Positions 1 to 6,482 of a stretch of 7,897 nt of DNA are shown here, in pieces. The notes under the pieces are model-generated. The model ran no database searches, had not been told where the DNA came from, and saw only the letters and a list, made by a program, of their open reading frames with translations. Each line of letters begins with the position of its first letter. The first letter of the stretch is position 1. A program made the position numbers and the translations under genes. This DNA comes from Acidobacteriaceae bacterium (GTDB taxonomy: Bacteria > Acidobacteriota > Terriglobia > Terriglobales > Acidobacteriaceae), in NCBI GenBank assembly GCA_003165455.1, contig PLUJ01000225.1, positions 22,102 through 29,998 on the forward strand, read 5' to 3'.

Positions 1-524
1 TCCAGTTGTCCCTCCACGTGAGACTCGGACTCCCTGCCGATCGCGGAAAGATCGGCGCCGCCTGCCACACTAAATCGCGGGCTGCGCCGCCGGTTCTGTC
101 CGTCCTTCTTAAAATTCTTCAGCGATGGCCGGTGATCCTTTTGTCCCGGCACGATAGGTAAATAGTGTTCCTGCATTTGCCGCAATTCATCTTCCCATGG
201 GCTGCGATTGCCCTGAACGCATTCCACGGTAAATTGCCCGCGCAGCGCTGATTTAGGATCGCCGGTCCACACCACCCGGCAAACCGACTTGTTGCGCCCG
301 CGTTCGACCGTAATCAAATCCCCCACTTTCACATCGCGAAAGCTGAGCAAGCGCCCGCCCCTGGGATGAATGTCATACGTGCAGGCCATCTCCGGGAGAT
401 TGCGCTCACCAGCCCCCATATGCGTTAGGCGGACCGGCAGCGCGAGGTGAATCAGTTTGTCCAGGGATACATCATTGGTCGACGGAATTTGCAGTTGGCG
501 CTGAGCAATTTCCCGGTTCTTCAC
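1..524 (-). CDS. PilZ-domain protein, partial (C-terminus off the left edge)
   Basis: The first 174 residues are present. PilZ domains bind cyclic di-GMP and act as cytoplasmic effector modules for motility, secretion or envelope functions. Residues about 20-105 look like one PilZ domain: VRLTHMG near 31-37, then DIHPRGGRL at 51-59, which fits the D/N-x-S-x-x-G motif except that His replaces Ser. A linker follows, and a second PilZ-like start appears at 145-153 (RRRSPRFSV, with R146 and R150 in RxxxR spacing). The start is GTG at 524-522. It follows an in-frame TGA and has a GAGGAG ribosome site 7 bases upstream. The gene diverges from the RNase HII gene. Two PilZ modules in one soluble protein is a pattern I associate with Acidobacteriota; that is recalled, not tested. 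The weak first motif leaves it open whether domain one binds the ligand. Confidence 0.8.
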   Translation of the reverse strand, partial: MKNREIAQRQLQIPSTNDVSLDKLIHLALPVRLTHMGAGERNLPEMACTYDIHPRGGRLLSFRDVKVGDLITVERGRNKSVCRVVWTGDPKSALRGQFTVECVQGNRSPWEDELRQMQEHYLPIVPGQKDHRPSLKNFKKDGQNRRRSPRFSVAGGADLSAIGRESESHVEGQL

Positions 525-593
525 TCACAGCTCCTCTTCGAGCATGCTAGCTTGATCGCGTTCGCTCGAGCCTATCGAGTACGATCTGTCGCG

Positions 594-622
594 AAGATAG
601 CCTTGCATGTCCAAGCGGACAA
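594..622 (-). promoter_or_regulatory. possible sigma70 promoter for the PilZ gene
   Basis: On the minus strand TTGTCC (622-617) and TATCTT (599-594) are separated by 17 bases, each matching 4 of 6 consensus positions. The site lies about 70 bases upstream of the GTG start. It is a pattern match only. Confidence 0.25.
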
Positions 623-699
623 TGTACGTTCGTAATCACGGCGATGGTTACCAGGAGGCTTTCGTTTCCGCACCCGGCGTCCATCGCGTGTGGTCAGCT

Positions 700-728
700 T
701 TGAGTTATTTCTGAACTCGCCTTATTTT
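700..728 (+). promoter_or_regulatory. possible sigma70 promoter for rnhB
   Basis: TTGAGT (700-705) and TATTTT (723-728) are 17 bases apart, each matching 4 of 6 consensus positions. If used, transcription would begin near 735. That would make the TTG at 734 an unlikely start and favour a downstream start for rnhB. The rest of the 525-733 gap shows nothing else convincing. Confidence 0.3.
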
Positions 729-733
729 CGACC

Positions 734-1486
734 TTGCACGAATCCGCTCGGCAAGTGAAGATGGTTGAAACCTTCTTCAACATGGCGAGCCCCGCAAAGA
801 TCAAGCCCGATGTTTCGATTTCTCCGTCGTCGGCAAAACTGCGCTTGCTGAAGAGGCTGCGTTGCACACTTCGCTATGAAAAAATAGCGTGGGCCGCCGG
901 CGCGGCCATGGTCGCTGGAGTCGACGAGGTAGGGCGTGGATCTTTGTTCGGTCCTGTGGTCGCGGCCGCAGTCATACTCGACCGTACCTACCGCGTCCGA
1001 GGACTGCGCGATTCCAAATTGCTGCCAGCGGAGCGTCGCGATCTTCTGGCTCCGCGCATCCGGGAGCACGCCCTGGCCTGGGCCGTCGCGGCCGTCGATG
1101 TCGCTCGTATCGATCAGATCAATATCTATCACGCCTCGCGTCTAGCCATGCGAGAGGCGGTGCTGCGTTTGCAACCCGCAGCGGATCATCTTCTGATCGA
1201 CGCCCTTCGCCTGGATTGCGATCTTCCGCAGCGTGCCATCATTCATGGCGATGCGCTTTCGGCCTCGATCGCGGCGGCTTCCATTCTGGCTAAAGTAGAG
1301 CGCGATCGCATGATGTGCGAATGGGACGCAGTCTTCCCCGAGTATGGTCTGGCCTCGCACAAAGGCTACAGCACTCCGCAACATCTGGCTGCGTTGCAGG
1401 AATATGGCCCGACTCCTCTGCATCGCCAGTCCTTCGCGCCGGTCTGGAGCAATCCGATCGAACAGCAAATTATCGAATTCGAATAA
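734..1486 (+). CDS. rnhB: ribonuclease HII
   Basis: This cytoplasmic enzyme cleaves the RNA strand of RNA-DNA hybrids and incises at single ribonucleotides misincorporated in DNA. Numbering from the TTG at 734 (250 residues), the signature GVDEVGRG holds catalytic D64 and E65. LLIDAL gives D156 and AKVERDR gives D191, completing the four acidic metal ligands. The conserved GPVVAAAV, DSK (93-95), HGD, SIAAASILAK and SHKGY segments are all present, so the enzyme should be active. The start is unresolved. In-frame options are TTG 734, GTG 755, ATG 761 and ATG 782, and none has a clear Shine-Dalgarno site. The conserved domain begins only about residue 45, so ATG 782 (234 residues) would lose nothing conserved. 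The downstream reductase has its own promoter-like sequence, so the two genes may be independent units. Confidence 0.93.
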   Translation: MHESARQVKMVETFFNMASPAKIKPDVSISPSSAKLRLLKRLRCTLRYEKIAWAAGAAMVAGVDEVGRGSLFGPVVAAAVILDRTYRVRGLRDSKLLPAERRDLLAPRIREHALAWAVAAVDVARIDQINIYHASRLAMREAVLRLQPAADHLLIDALRLDCDLPQRAIIHGDALSASIAAASILAKVERDRMMCEWDAVFPEYGLASHKGYSTPQHLAALQEYGPTPLHRQSFAPVWSNPIEQQIIEFE

Positions 1487-1545
1487 AGACGAAACCCTGC
1501 TTCGCATCTCGACTTGGTAAGCTCCGCGGTTAACCTCCGGTTTGA

Positions 1546-1561
1546 ACGACCGTTCGGTTGT
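1546..1561. promoter_or_regulatory. TetR-type operator candidate upstream of the reductase gene
   Basis: The 16-base imperfect palindrome ACGACCGTTCGGTTGT pairs at 6 of 7 arm positions around a central TT. It overlaps the -35 element of the predicted promoter at 1558-1586, where a bound repressor would block RNA polymerase. Its core CGACCGTTCGGT differs by one base from the core of the palindrome before ilvC (5369-5384). The regulator is inferred; the TetR gene at 2755-3354 is the nearby candidate. Confidence 0.45.
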
Positions 1562-1586
1562 CGTTTCGCGTTGGGCAGTGTATTAT
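1558..1586 (+). promoter_or_regulatory. predicted sigma70 promoter for the ferredoxin-NADP reductase gene
   Basis: TTGTCG (1558-1563, 4 of 6 matches) and TATTAT (1581-1586, 5 of 6) are spaced by 17 bases. Transcription would start near 1593, leaving a leader of about 70 bases before the TTG start at 1663. The promoter lies inside the longest open frame, which is one reason for rejecting the earlier start codon at 1558. Confidence 0.45.
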
Positions 1587-1662
1587 CGCAAAACTTCTGC
1601 GCGGCCCGCGTTGCTCGCCAGATGGCTTCTTCATCTCACAACAAACCTTAAGGACCGCACAA

Positions 1663-2430
1663 TTGAGAGTTCTCGACGACAGGTTTTACCATGCAACAAT
1701 TACGGCGCGCTCGGAGTTCGCGCCGGATCTGTGGATGCTCCGGGTCCGGGCCGGAGGCGAGTTCAACTTTATCCCAGGGCAGTTTGCAACGCTTGGACTG
1801 GAGAGCGATGGCAAACGCATCGAACGCCCTTATTCGATCGCTTCCGCGCCTTTTGAAAATGAAATTGAATTTTTCGTCGAGCTCGTACCCGAAGGCGCGC
1901 TGACGCCTCGGCTCTACGCTCTGCAGCCTGGAGACAAGTTGCTGATGCGCAAGGTTGCGAAAGGCAAATTCACGCTCGACACTGAAAGCGGACGCAAGCA
2001 CCATTTGCTGATTTGTACGGTGACCGGCGTCGCACCGTTTGTAAGCTTTGTGCGCGCCCTTTCAAAGGATTGGAAAGAGGGCCGCTTCGACGGCAGCCAT
2101 AAACTTTACCTGCTGAACGGCGCCAGTCGCCCGTGGGAGTTCGGTTATAAAGACGAACTCACGCGCGCAGCCGCCGAACTTCCCTGGTTCACTTACGTTC
2201 CCACTGTCAGCCGGCCCTGGGACCACTCCGAATGGGATGGGGAAATTGGACGCGCCGACGACGTTTTGCGGAAGTACGCCGATCACTGGGAACTCGACGC
2301 CGGCAACACGACCGCTTACTTGTGCGGCCATCCGGATATGATCGCCAATGGCAAAGCGATCCTGAAGCGGAGAGGCTTTATCGAACGGACCGCGGTCAAG
2401 GAAGAAACCTACTGGATTGCGCCGCGATAG
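1663..2430 (+). CDS. fpr: ferredoxin/flavodoxin--NADP+ reductase
   Basis: This FAD enzyme exchanges electrons between NADP(H) and ferredoxin or flavodoxin in the cytoplasm. The product is 255 residues, close to the roughly 250-260 usual for the bacterial subclass. The FAD domain occupies about residues 5-100, with RPYSIAS at 55-61 (the RxYS flavin motif) preceded by the PGQF strand. The nucleotide domain follows, with TGVAPFVSFVR at 121-131 and the late LCGHPDMI segment at 220-227. The C-terminus reads ETYWIAPR; family members usually end near the aromatic pair, so four extra residues follow it here. The TTG start at 1663 is chosen because AAGGA (1649-1653) sits 9 bases upstream, homology begins immediately, and the predicted promoter lies between the longer start (1558) and this one. 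In the pyridine-nucleotide motif, usually GTG-(I/L)-AP, the first glycine is Val120. The stop lies 4 bases from the convergent cupin gene. Confidence 0.9.
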   Translation: MRVLDDRFYHATITARSEFAPDLWMLRVRAGGEFNFIPGQFATLGLESDGKRIERPYSIASAPFENEIEFFVELVPEGALTPRLYALQPGDKLLMRKVAKGKFTLDTESGRKHHLLICTVTGVAPFVSFVRALSKDWKEGRFDGSHKLYLLNGASRPWEFGYKDELTRAAAELPWFTYVPTVSRPWDHSEWDGEIGRADDVLRKYADHWELDAGNTTAYLCGHPDMIANGKAILKRRGFIERTAVKEETYWIAPR

Positions 2431-2434
2431 AGCG

Positions 2435-2758
2435 CTAACTTTCCGCGGGCGCAAAGCAGACCAGCAGGGCTAATTCTTCCGCTATATCGTAAAAGCGATG
2501 TTCCACTTCCGCCGCCACGAACAGCACGGAGCCCGCGCTGACCTCCCGGTCTTCCCGATCGGCGCAAAAACGCGCGCGGCCTCGAATCACATAATAGACT
2601 TCGTCTTCGTGATGCGGCCTCTGCAGGTCGACCGCGCCCGGTGGCAGAACATACAATCCGGCACTCATCGAGGAGACGCGCAGGAATTCTCGATAGGCCT
2701 TGCTACTCGCGGTGCGCTGCCGATCGATTTCGGCGACGCTGGTGAAGAGTGTCTTCAC
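2435..2758 (-). CDS. small cupin-domain protein
   Basis: The product is a 107-residue single-domain cupin, a beta-barrel that usually binds a metal ion and may act as an enzyme or small-molecule sensor. Motif 1 spans about residues 41-60: Gly41, then PHHEDEVYYVIRG with His49, His50 and Glu53 as likely ligands. Motif 2 covers about 76-90, with Gly76 and His87. The usual HxH is replaced by adjacent histidines followed by EDE, a variant I recall from other small cupins of the PHxEDEVYYV type. Substrate is unknown. The start is GTG 2758-2756, which shares bases with the TetR stop codon (GTGA) and has GGAGG 9 bases upstream, so translation is probably coupled to the repressor. Reading upstream of this start would only overlap the TetR gene. 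The pairing suggests a function in the same response, for example ligand metabolism. Confidence 0.85.
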   Translation of the reverse strand: MKTLFTSVAEIDRQRTASSKAYREFLRVSSMSAGLYVLPPGAVDLQRPHHEDEVYYVIRGRARFCADREDREVSAGSVLFVAAEVEHRFYDIAEELALLVCFAPAES

Positions 2759-3354
2759 GCCAGAATGCCTCCGAAGATCAGATCGGTAAATTGCGGGATT
2801 AAATTTTGCGCCTGCAAATCGCCCTCCGGTTTGTACCACTGATAAATCCAATTGATCATGCCGAGCAGAGCGAAGGCGGCGGCGCGCGGACTGACTCTAT
2901 CCTTCGCGGCGTGCGGCCGCCGCGATTTGCTTTGCACTTCCGCCACCAGCTTTTCGAGGAAGTGAACATATTCTTTCTTGCGAGAGTTAATGCGCTTGCG
3001 CAACGATGGTGGCAGGGGATGATTCTCATGCAGCATGACGGTGATTTCACGGTCGCGCAGGCTGAGTACCACTTCGATGTGCAACCGGATCAGCGCCCGC
3101 AGACGCTGCTCTGGATCGGCGATGCTCCGCACGGGATTCAGCACGCGCTCCTGGGTAATCTCCATGGCATGGTTCATGATCTCGAACAGGATTTCATCCT
3201 TGCTATGGAAATGATGGTAAAGGCCGCCCTTGCTCAGTTTGAGCGCCGCCGCGACATCATTCATGGAAGTAGCGTCATAGCCTCGCTGCTGAAATAATCG
3301 CGCGGCTGTGCGCAGAATCTCCTGCCGGGAATCGACCAATGTCTCGCGAGCCAT
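2755..3354 (-). CDS. TetR/AcrR-family transcriptional regulator
   Basis: The product is a 199-residue dimeric DNA-binding repressor. The N-terminal helix-turn-helix domain is textbook: RQEILRTAARLFQQRGYDATS at about 10-30, then MNDVAAALKLSKGGLYHHFHSKDEILFEI at 31-59, with the recognition helix around SKGGLYHHF. The C-terminal ligand domain ends with LLGMINWIYQWYKPEG, which resembles the C-terminal domain of the KstR2/FadR-like group that senses acyl-CoA type ligands; this is recognition by eye. The start is ATG 3354-3352, with no strong ribosome site, but it fits the usual short N-terminal tail of the family. The stop overlaps the cupin start by 4 bases, forming a two-gene operon. Candidate binding sites are the palindromes at 1546-1561 and 5365-5386. 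No copy of that motif is visible in front of this gene itself. Confidence 0.93.
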   Translation of the reverse strand: MARETLVDSRQEILRTAARLFQQRGYDATSMNDVAAALKLSKGGLYHHFHSKDEILFEIMNHAMEITQERVLNPVRSIADPEQRLRALIRLHIEVVLSLRDREITVMLHENHPLPPSLRKRINSRKKEYVHFLEKLVAEVQSKSRRPHAAKDRVSPRAAAFALLGMINWIYQWYKPEGDLQAQNLIPQFTDLIFGGILA

Positions 3355-3554
3355 CGGCTGACATGGTAAACACTTGCGCTGAGTAATGCCAATTCAATGG
3401 CTGCAGCTATCAGTTTCTGGCGAACCGCTCACGCGGCGAATTCAAATTTTTTCGTCGATCTCTTGGTCCGTTAGGGTCGGCGGTGCTGGCGTAACATAGC
3501 CACACCACTCCCTGACAGGATTCTTAGCTCAATCACCTGCTTTCATCTACTGAC

Positions 3555-3969
3555 CTACCCTGGCCTGTAGATCAAGCCGATAACGATGCCGACCACAAGC
3601 CACTCCACCGAGTAGGCGATTCCTTGTTGCAGCGTTAGTTTCAGCCCGATGTTCAGATTCACATAGTTATGAATCACGAAAGTGCAAACGAAAAATATCG
3701 CGATCAATGCGCCGAAGCGTGCACCTTCGACCAGTCCTGAGCCGCCGCGGTACAGCATGGAATACATCACGGCCAGCACCACCATTGCCAGGAACATGGC
3801 AATCATTCCGGCGGGCATATGGCTCATCTGTCCTTCCTTGGGACGATAGATTGCGGGGTACTTAAGAAATTCGTCCCGAAAAGACGAGAAGGCAAAGGTA
3901 ACTCCTCCAAGAACAAAGTACGAAACGAAAGCTGCAAGGGCTGCCAAGGAAGATACGCGTCAAGTTCAT
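3555..3969 (-). pseudogene. small four-helix membrane protein with an apparent +1 frameshift near the N-terminus
   Basis: I do not recognise a named family. From 3947 to 3555 the frame encodes 130 residues with hydrophobic segments at about 1-20, 46-66, 76-95 and 106-127, ending GLIYRPG, so it is an inner-membrane protein of unknown role. In that frame the only start is a TTG at 3947 with no ribosome site, a few codons after a TGA. One base out of frame, ATG 3969-3967 is preceded by an excellent GGAGGG site and encodes MNLTRIF. Removing one C (position 3948, in TTCCTT) joins the two as MNLTRIF-LAALAAFVSYFVLGG, a natural first membrane helix. As given, the ATG frame stops after about 35 codons. 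The cause may be a sequencing or assembly error, a recent mutation, or less likely programmed frameshifting. The intact downstream frame suggests the defect is recent or artificial. Confidence 0.7.
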
Positions 3970-4005
3970 TCGGAATCCCTCCGCTATTTGAGCAAGCAGG
4001 CTAGA

Positions 4006-4034
4006 TTGAAAATCGATCCATCCAGGATTTTCAA
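4006..4034. repeat. perfect 9-bp inverted repeat, possible operator
   Basis: TTGAAAATC (4006-4014) and GATTTTCAA (4026-4034) are perfect reverse complements around an 11-base spacer. The repeat lies between two divergent starts (3969 leftward, 4095 rightward), where a dimeric regulator could control both genes. No known consensus is claimed, and no T-run follows that would make it a terminator. Confidence 0.4.
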
Positions 4035-4094
4035 CGGAAGAAGTATGCCATATTCCGGGGCGTACAATCGCAAACAGCTTAATAGGAGATTGTC

Positions 4095-4508
4095 ATGTCA
4101 GTGAGAAAACTCAAGGTTGGATTGTTGCTGGCGGCTTTGCTGGCGGGGACACTCGTCGCGAAAGGCCAAGACTCGCGGAAGGCGCCGGTGGGCCAGTTCG
4201 AATGCCGGGACTGGGAGAGCCAACCCACCATTCTTCTGGCTGTACTGGTGTTACGTGCCGACTACACCTATGAAGCCACCGATAAGGTAGACGATCTGAA
4301 TGCGCATCACCCTACTACCACAGGGGAATATTCCTTCCATCAGGATAAGCAAGAGATAGATTGGACTTCCGGGGACTGGAAAGACCGCGTTGGAACTTAC
4401 ATGCCGCACGTCAAGGGTACTGATTTCGTGGTAGTTCATACGAAGAGGGATCCTGAAAATAAAACGGATGGGACTCTGCGCTGTGCCCGCACGCCGCCGC
4501 CTCGGTAA
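4095..4508 (+). CDS. small secreted protein of unknown function
   Basis: I do not recognise a characterised family. The 137-residue product has an N-terminal export signal: basic MSVRKLK, then hydrophobic VGLLLAALLAGTLVA at about 8-22, with cleavage probably near residues 22-25 before QDSRK. The mature part is polar, about 112 residues, with alternating patterns that suggest a small beta-rich fold. It has just two cysteines, C37 and C130, near the two ends of the mature chain, which could form a disulfide in the periplasm. The tail is proline rich (RTPPPR). The start is ATG 4095, with TAGGAGA at 4083-4089 as a good ribosome site. TACAAT at 4063-4068 could be a -10 box, though no matching -35 is evident. 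The gene is divergent from the frameshifted membrane protein, with the 4006-4034 inverted repeat between them. Confidence 0.75.
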   Translation: MSVRKLKVGLLLAALLAGTLVAKGQDSRKAPVGQFECRDWESQPTILLAVLVLRADYTYEATDKVDDLNAHHPTTTGEYSFHQDKQEIDWTSGDWKDRVGTYMPHVKGTDFVVVHTKRDPENKTDGTLRCARTPPPR

Positions 4509-4564
4509 TCTGCGTCCAACGTGAGAAGAGCGAAAGGTGCGCCTTCGGCTGTGGGCAGAATATT

Positions 4565-4608
4565 CCCTGGTCTCGCAAACCGGCGAGACCAGGGGCACCC
4601 TACTTTTT
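4565..4608 (+). terminator. strong hairpin downstream of the secreted-protein gene, possible terminator
   Basis: CCCTGGTCTCG (4565-4575) and CGAGACCAGGG (4584-4594) form a perfect 11-bp stem with an 8-base loop. TTTTT at 4604-4608 follows after 9 more bases, so the U-tract is farther from the stem than in a textbook intrinsic terminator. The arrangement fits an end for the rightward gene stopping at 4508, but an interspersed palindromic element is an alternative. Confidence 0.5.
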
Positions 4609-4616
4609 ATCGGATC

Positions 4617-4646
4617 AAAAAACGAAGCCGCCTGGGTAAGGCGGCT
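4617..4646 (-). terminator. intrinsic terminator of the IPT/TIG lipoprotein gene
   Basis: Read on the minus strand, AGCCGCC and GGCGGCT form a perfect 7-bp GC-rich stem (4646-4640 with 4632-4626) around a 7-base loop. TCG and then six T residues follow (4622-4617). It lies about 40 bases beyond the stop of the leftward gene at 4685, a standard rho-independent layout. Confidence 0.75.
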
Positions 4647-4684
4647 CATCTTCGTAAATTCTGACTGAGGTCAATTCTGACGAG

Positions 4685-5104
4685 TTAAGTAATGGTTAAA
4701 ACCAGAGCGCTGCTCGTGCCTCCGCTGGTGCAACCCAAATCGCCGGAGGTTCCACTGGGAGTGTTCACGGTCACGGTGGCCGATCCCTCGGTGGAGATTG
4801 CCGCGGACGTGAGAGTCATCTGCAGCTGGGTACTGCTGACTACAAATGTGCTTACCGGCGTCCCATTGATTTCGCCGACGGTTGACGAAACAAACTGGCT
4901 GCCGGTCACGGTGAGAACATAGCCTTGCTGCACCTGCGCCAACGTAATCGTGGGCTCTGAAAGAGAAGTTATGGTTGGGGCCGGGCGGGAGCTGCCGCAT
5001 GCGGGATTGAGGGCGCTGCAGGCTTGCAAGACCAGCAAGGCAAGCAGAAGCGCACTCAGTGGCCGCCAGGAAAAGCAGACTCGGTCCATGGGCGATCGTA
5101 CCAT
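4685..5104 (-). CDS. small IPT/TIG-domain lipoprotein
   Basis: The product has 139 residues from ATG 5104, or 134 from a second in-frame ATG at 5089; neither has a clear ribosome site, and the basic-then-hydrophobic signal follows both. RPLSALLLALLVLQAC (14-29) is a lipoprotein signal with a lipobox-like LQAC, so Cys29 is the likely lipidated residue. From about residue 42 to the end is one Ig-like IPT/TIG domain: PTITSLSEPTI, then LTVTGSQFVSSTVGEINGT, then VSSTQLQMTL, ATVTVNTPSG and a final strand ALVLTIT. Such domains are structural or carbohydrate/protein-binding modules at the cell surface, and here the domain is nearly the whole mature protein. A further cysteine lies in DLGCTSGG. No enzyme domain is attached, so a specific function cannot be given. 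It ends at a good terminator and diverges from ilvC. Confidence 0.78.
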   Translation of the reverse strand: MVRSPMDRVCFSWRPLSALLLALLVLQACSALNPACGSSRPAPTITSLSEPTITLAQVQQGYVLTVTGSQFVSSTVGEINGTPVSTFVVSSTQLQMTLTSAAISTEGSATVTVNTPSGTSGDLGCTSGGTSSALVLTIT

Positions 5105-5180
5105 GTGACGGGTGAGAGCCAGAGTGACGCGGTTGGGTCGCCGTACGGCGCGATTCCATCACAGGATTTTGAGAGTATCG

Positions 5181-5224
5181 ATCTTCTGGATAACGATCTC
5201 CCGGATACTCATCTCCGGATAATC
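5181..5224 (+). repeat. three degenerate tandem copies of a 14-15 base unit
   Basis: The units are ATCTTCTGGATAACG (5181-5195), ATCTCCCGGATACTC (5196-5210) and ATCTCCGGATAATC (5211-5224), sharing ATCT and GGATA in phase. Another ATCT follows at 5225. GAGTATC at 5173-5179 is also the reverse complement of GATACTC at 5204-5210. Function is unknown. Confidence 0.4.
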
Positions 5225-5329
5225 ATCTTTCTTCGTGTGGGACTCCTCGTGGGCGCGTCACCATTCCCAGCGTTCACTTCGATGAAACGATTATGGTTAA
5301 CGCCAAGTCATCCCAGGAAGAACTTTTTG

Positions 5330-5359
5330 TTGACATGGGCGTGGAAGGTTGGATAGCAT
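5330..5359 (+). promoter_or_regulatory. ilvC: predicted sigma70 promoter for ilvC
   Basis: A perfect TTGACA -35 box (5330-5335) is followed after 18 bases by TAGCAT (5354-5359, 4 of 6 matches to the -10 consensus). Transcription would begin near 5366, inside the palindrome at 5365-5386, and leave a leader of only about 60 bases. Confidence 0.5.
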
Positions 5360-5364
5360 CGCTT

Positions 5365-5386
5365 ATACCGACCGACCGGTCGGTAT
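5365..5386. promoter_or_regulatory. TetR-type operator at the ilvC promoter
   Basis: ATACCGACC (5365-5373) and GGTCGGTAT (5378-5386) are perfect inverted repeats with a 4-base spacer. In a second register, ACCGACCGGTCGGT (5371-5384) is a perfect 14-base palindrome. ACCGACCGGTCGGT-like sites are typical of TetR-family repressors. The position directly over the predicted transcription start implies repression of ilvC-ilvB. The core matches the site at 1546-1561. Confidence 0.65.
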
Positions 5387-5426
5387 GCACAGGTGAAGCA
5401 GCGCAGGCTGAAAAAAGGAATACCAA

Positions 5427-6474
<1,048 letters not shown>

Positions 6475-6482
<8 letters not shown>

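Larger units (their letters stand above)
5105..5426. other. gene-free region between the lipoprotein gene and ilvC
   Basis: This divergent 322-base gap holds a short degenerate tandem repeat (5181-5224), a sigma70-like promoter (5330-5359), a TetR-type palindrome (5365-5386) and the ilvC ribosome site AAAGGAA (5414-5420). I see no T-box specifier/antiterminator structure, no recognisable riboswitch and no convincing attenuator. The lipoprotein promoter must also lie here but is not evident. Confidence 0.5.

Noticed and set aside
447..635. 62-residue rightward open frame
   Set aside because: It overlaps the PilZ gene start antisense, shows no family features and has no ribosome site; a chance frame.
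1542..1856. 104-residue rightward frame overlapping the reductase start
   Set aside because: It covers the promoter and the first part of the reductase in another frame, with no homology signal.
2388..2397. Perfect 10-base palindrome GACCGCGGTC resembling the TetR-type sites
   Set aside because: It lies inside the reductase coding region, lacks the outer arms of the other two sites and is short enough to be chance in GC-rich DNA.
2806..3297. 163-residue rightward open frame
   Set aside because: It is antisense to the unmistakable TetR gene and has no recognisable domain.
3355..3554. Possible autoregulatory TetR operator (e.g. CGACC-N4-CGGACC on the minus strand near 3465-3480)
   Set aside because: It does not preserve the CGACCG-NT-CGGT core or the spacing; nothing else in this gap is convincing.
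5150..5270. A Leu/Ile/Val-rich reading frame (LRIIIFLRVGLLVG) upstream of ilvC, suggestive of an attenuation leader peptide
   Set aside because: No start codon with a ribosome site opens it closely, it continues far past the rich stretch, and no terminator/antiterminator pair with a U-tract precedes ilvC. The predicted promoter also lies downstream of it.
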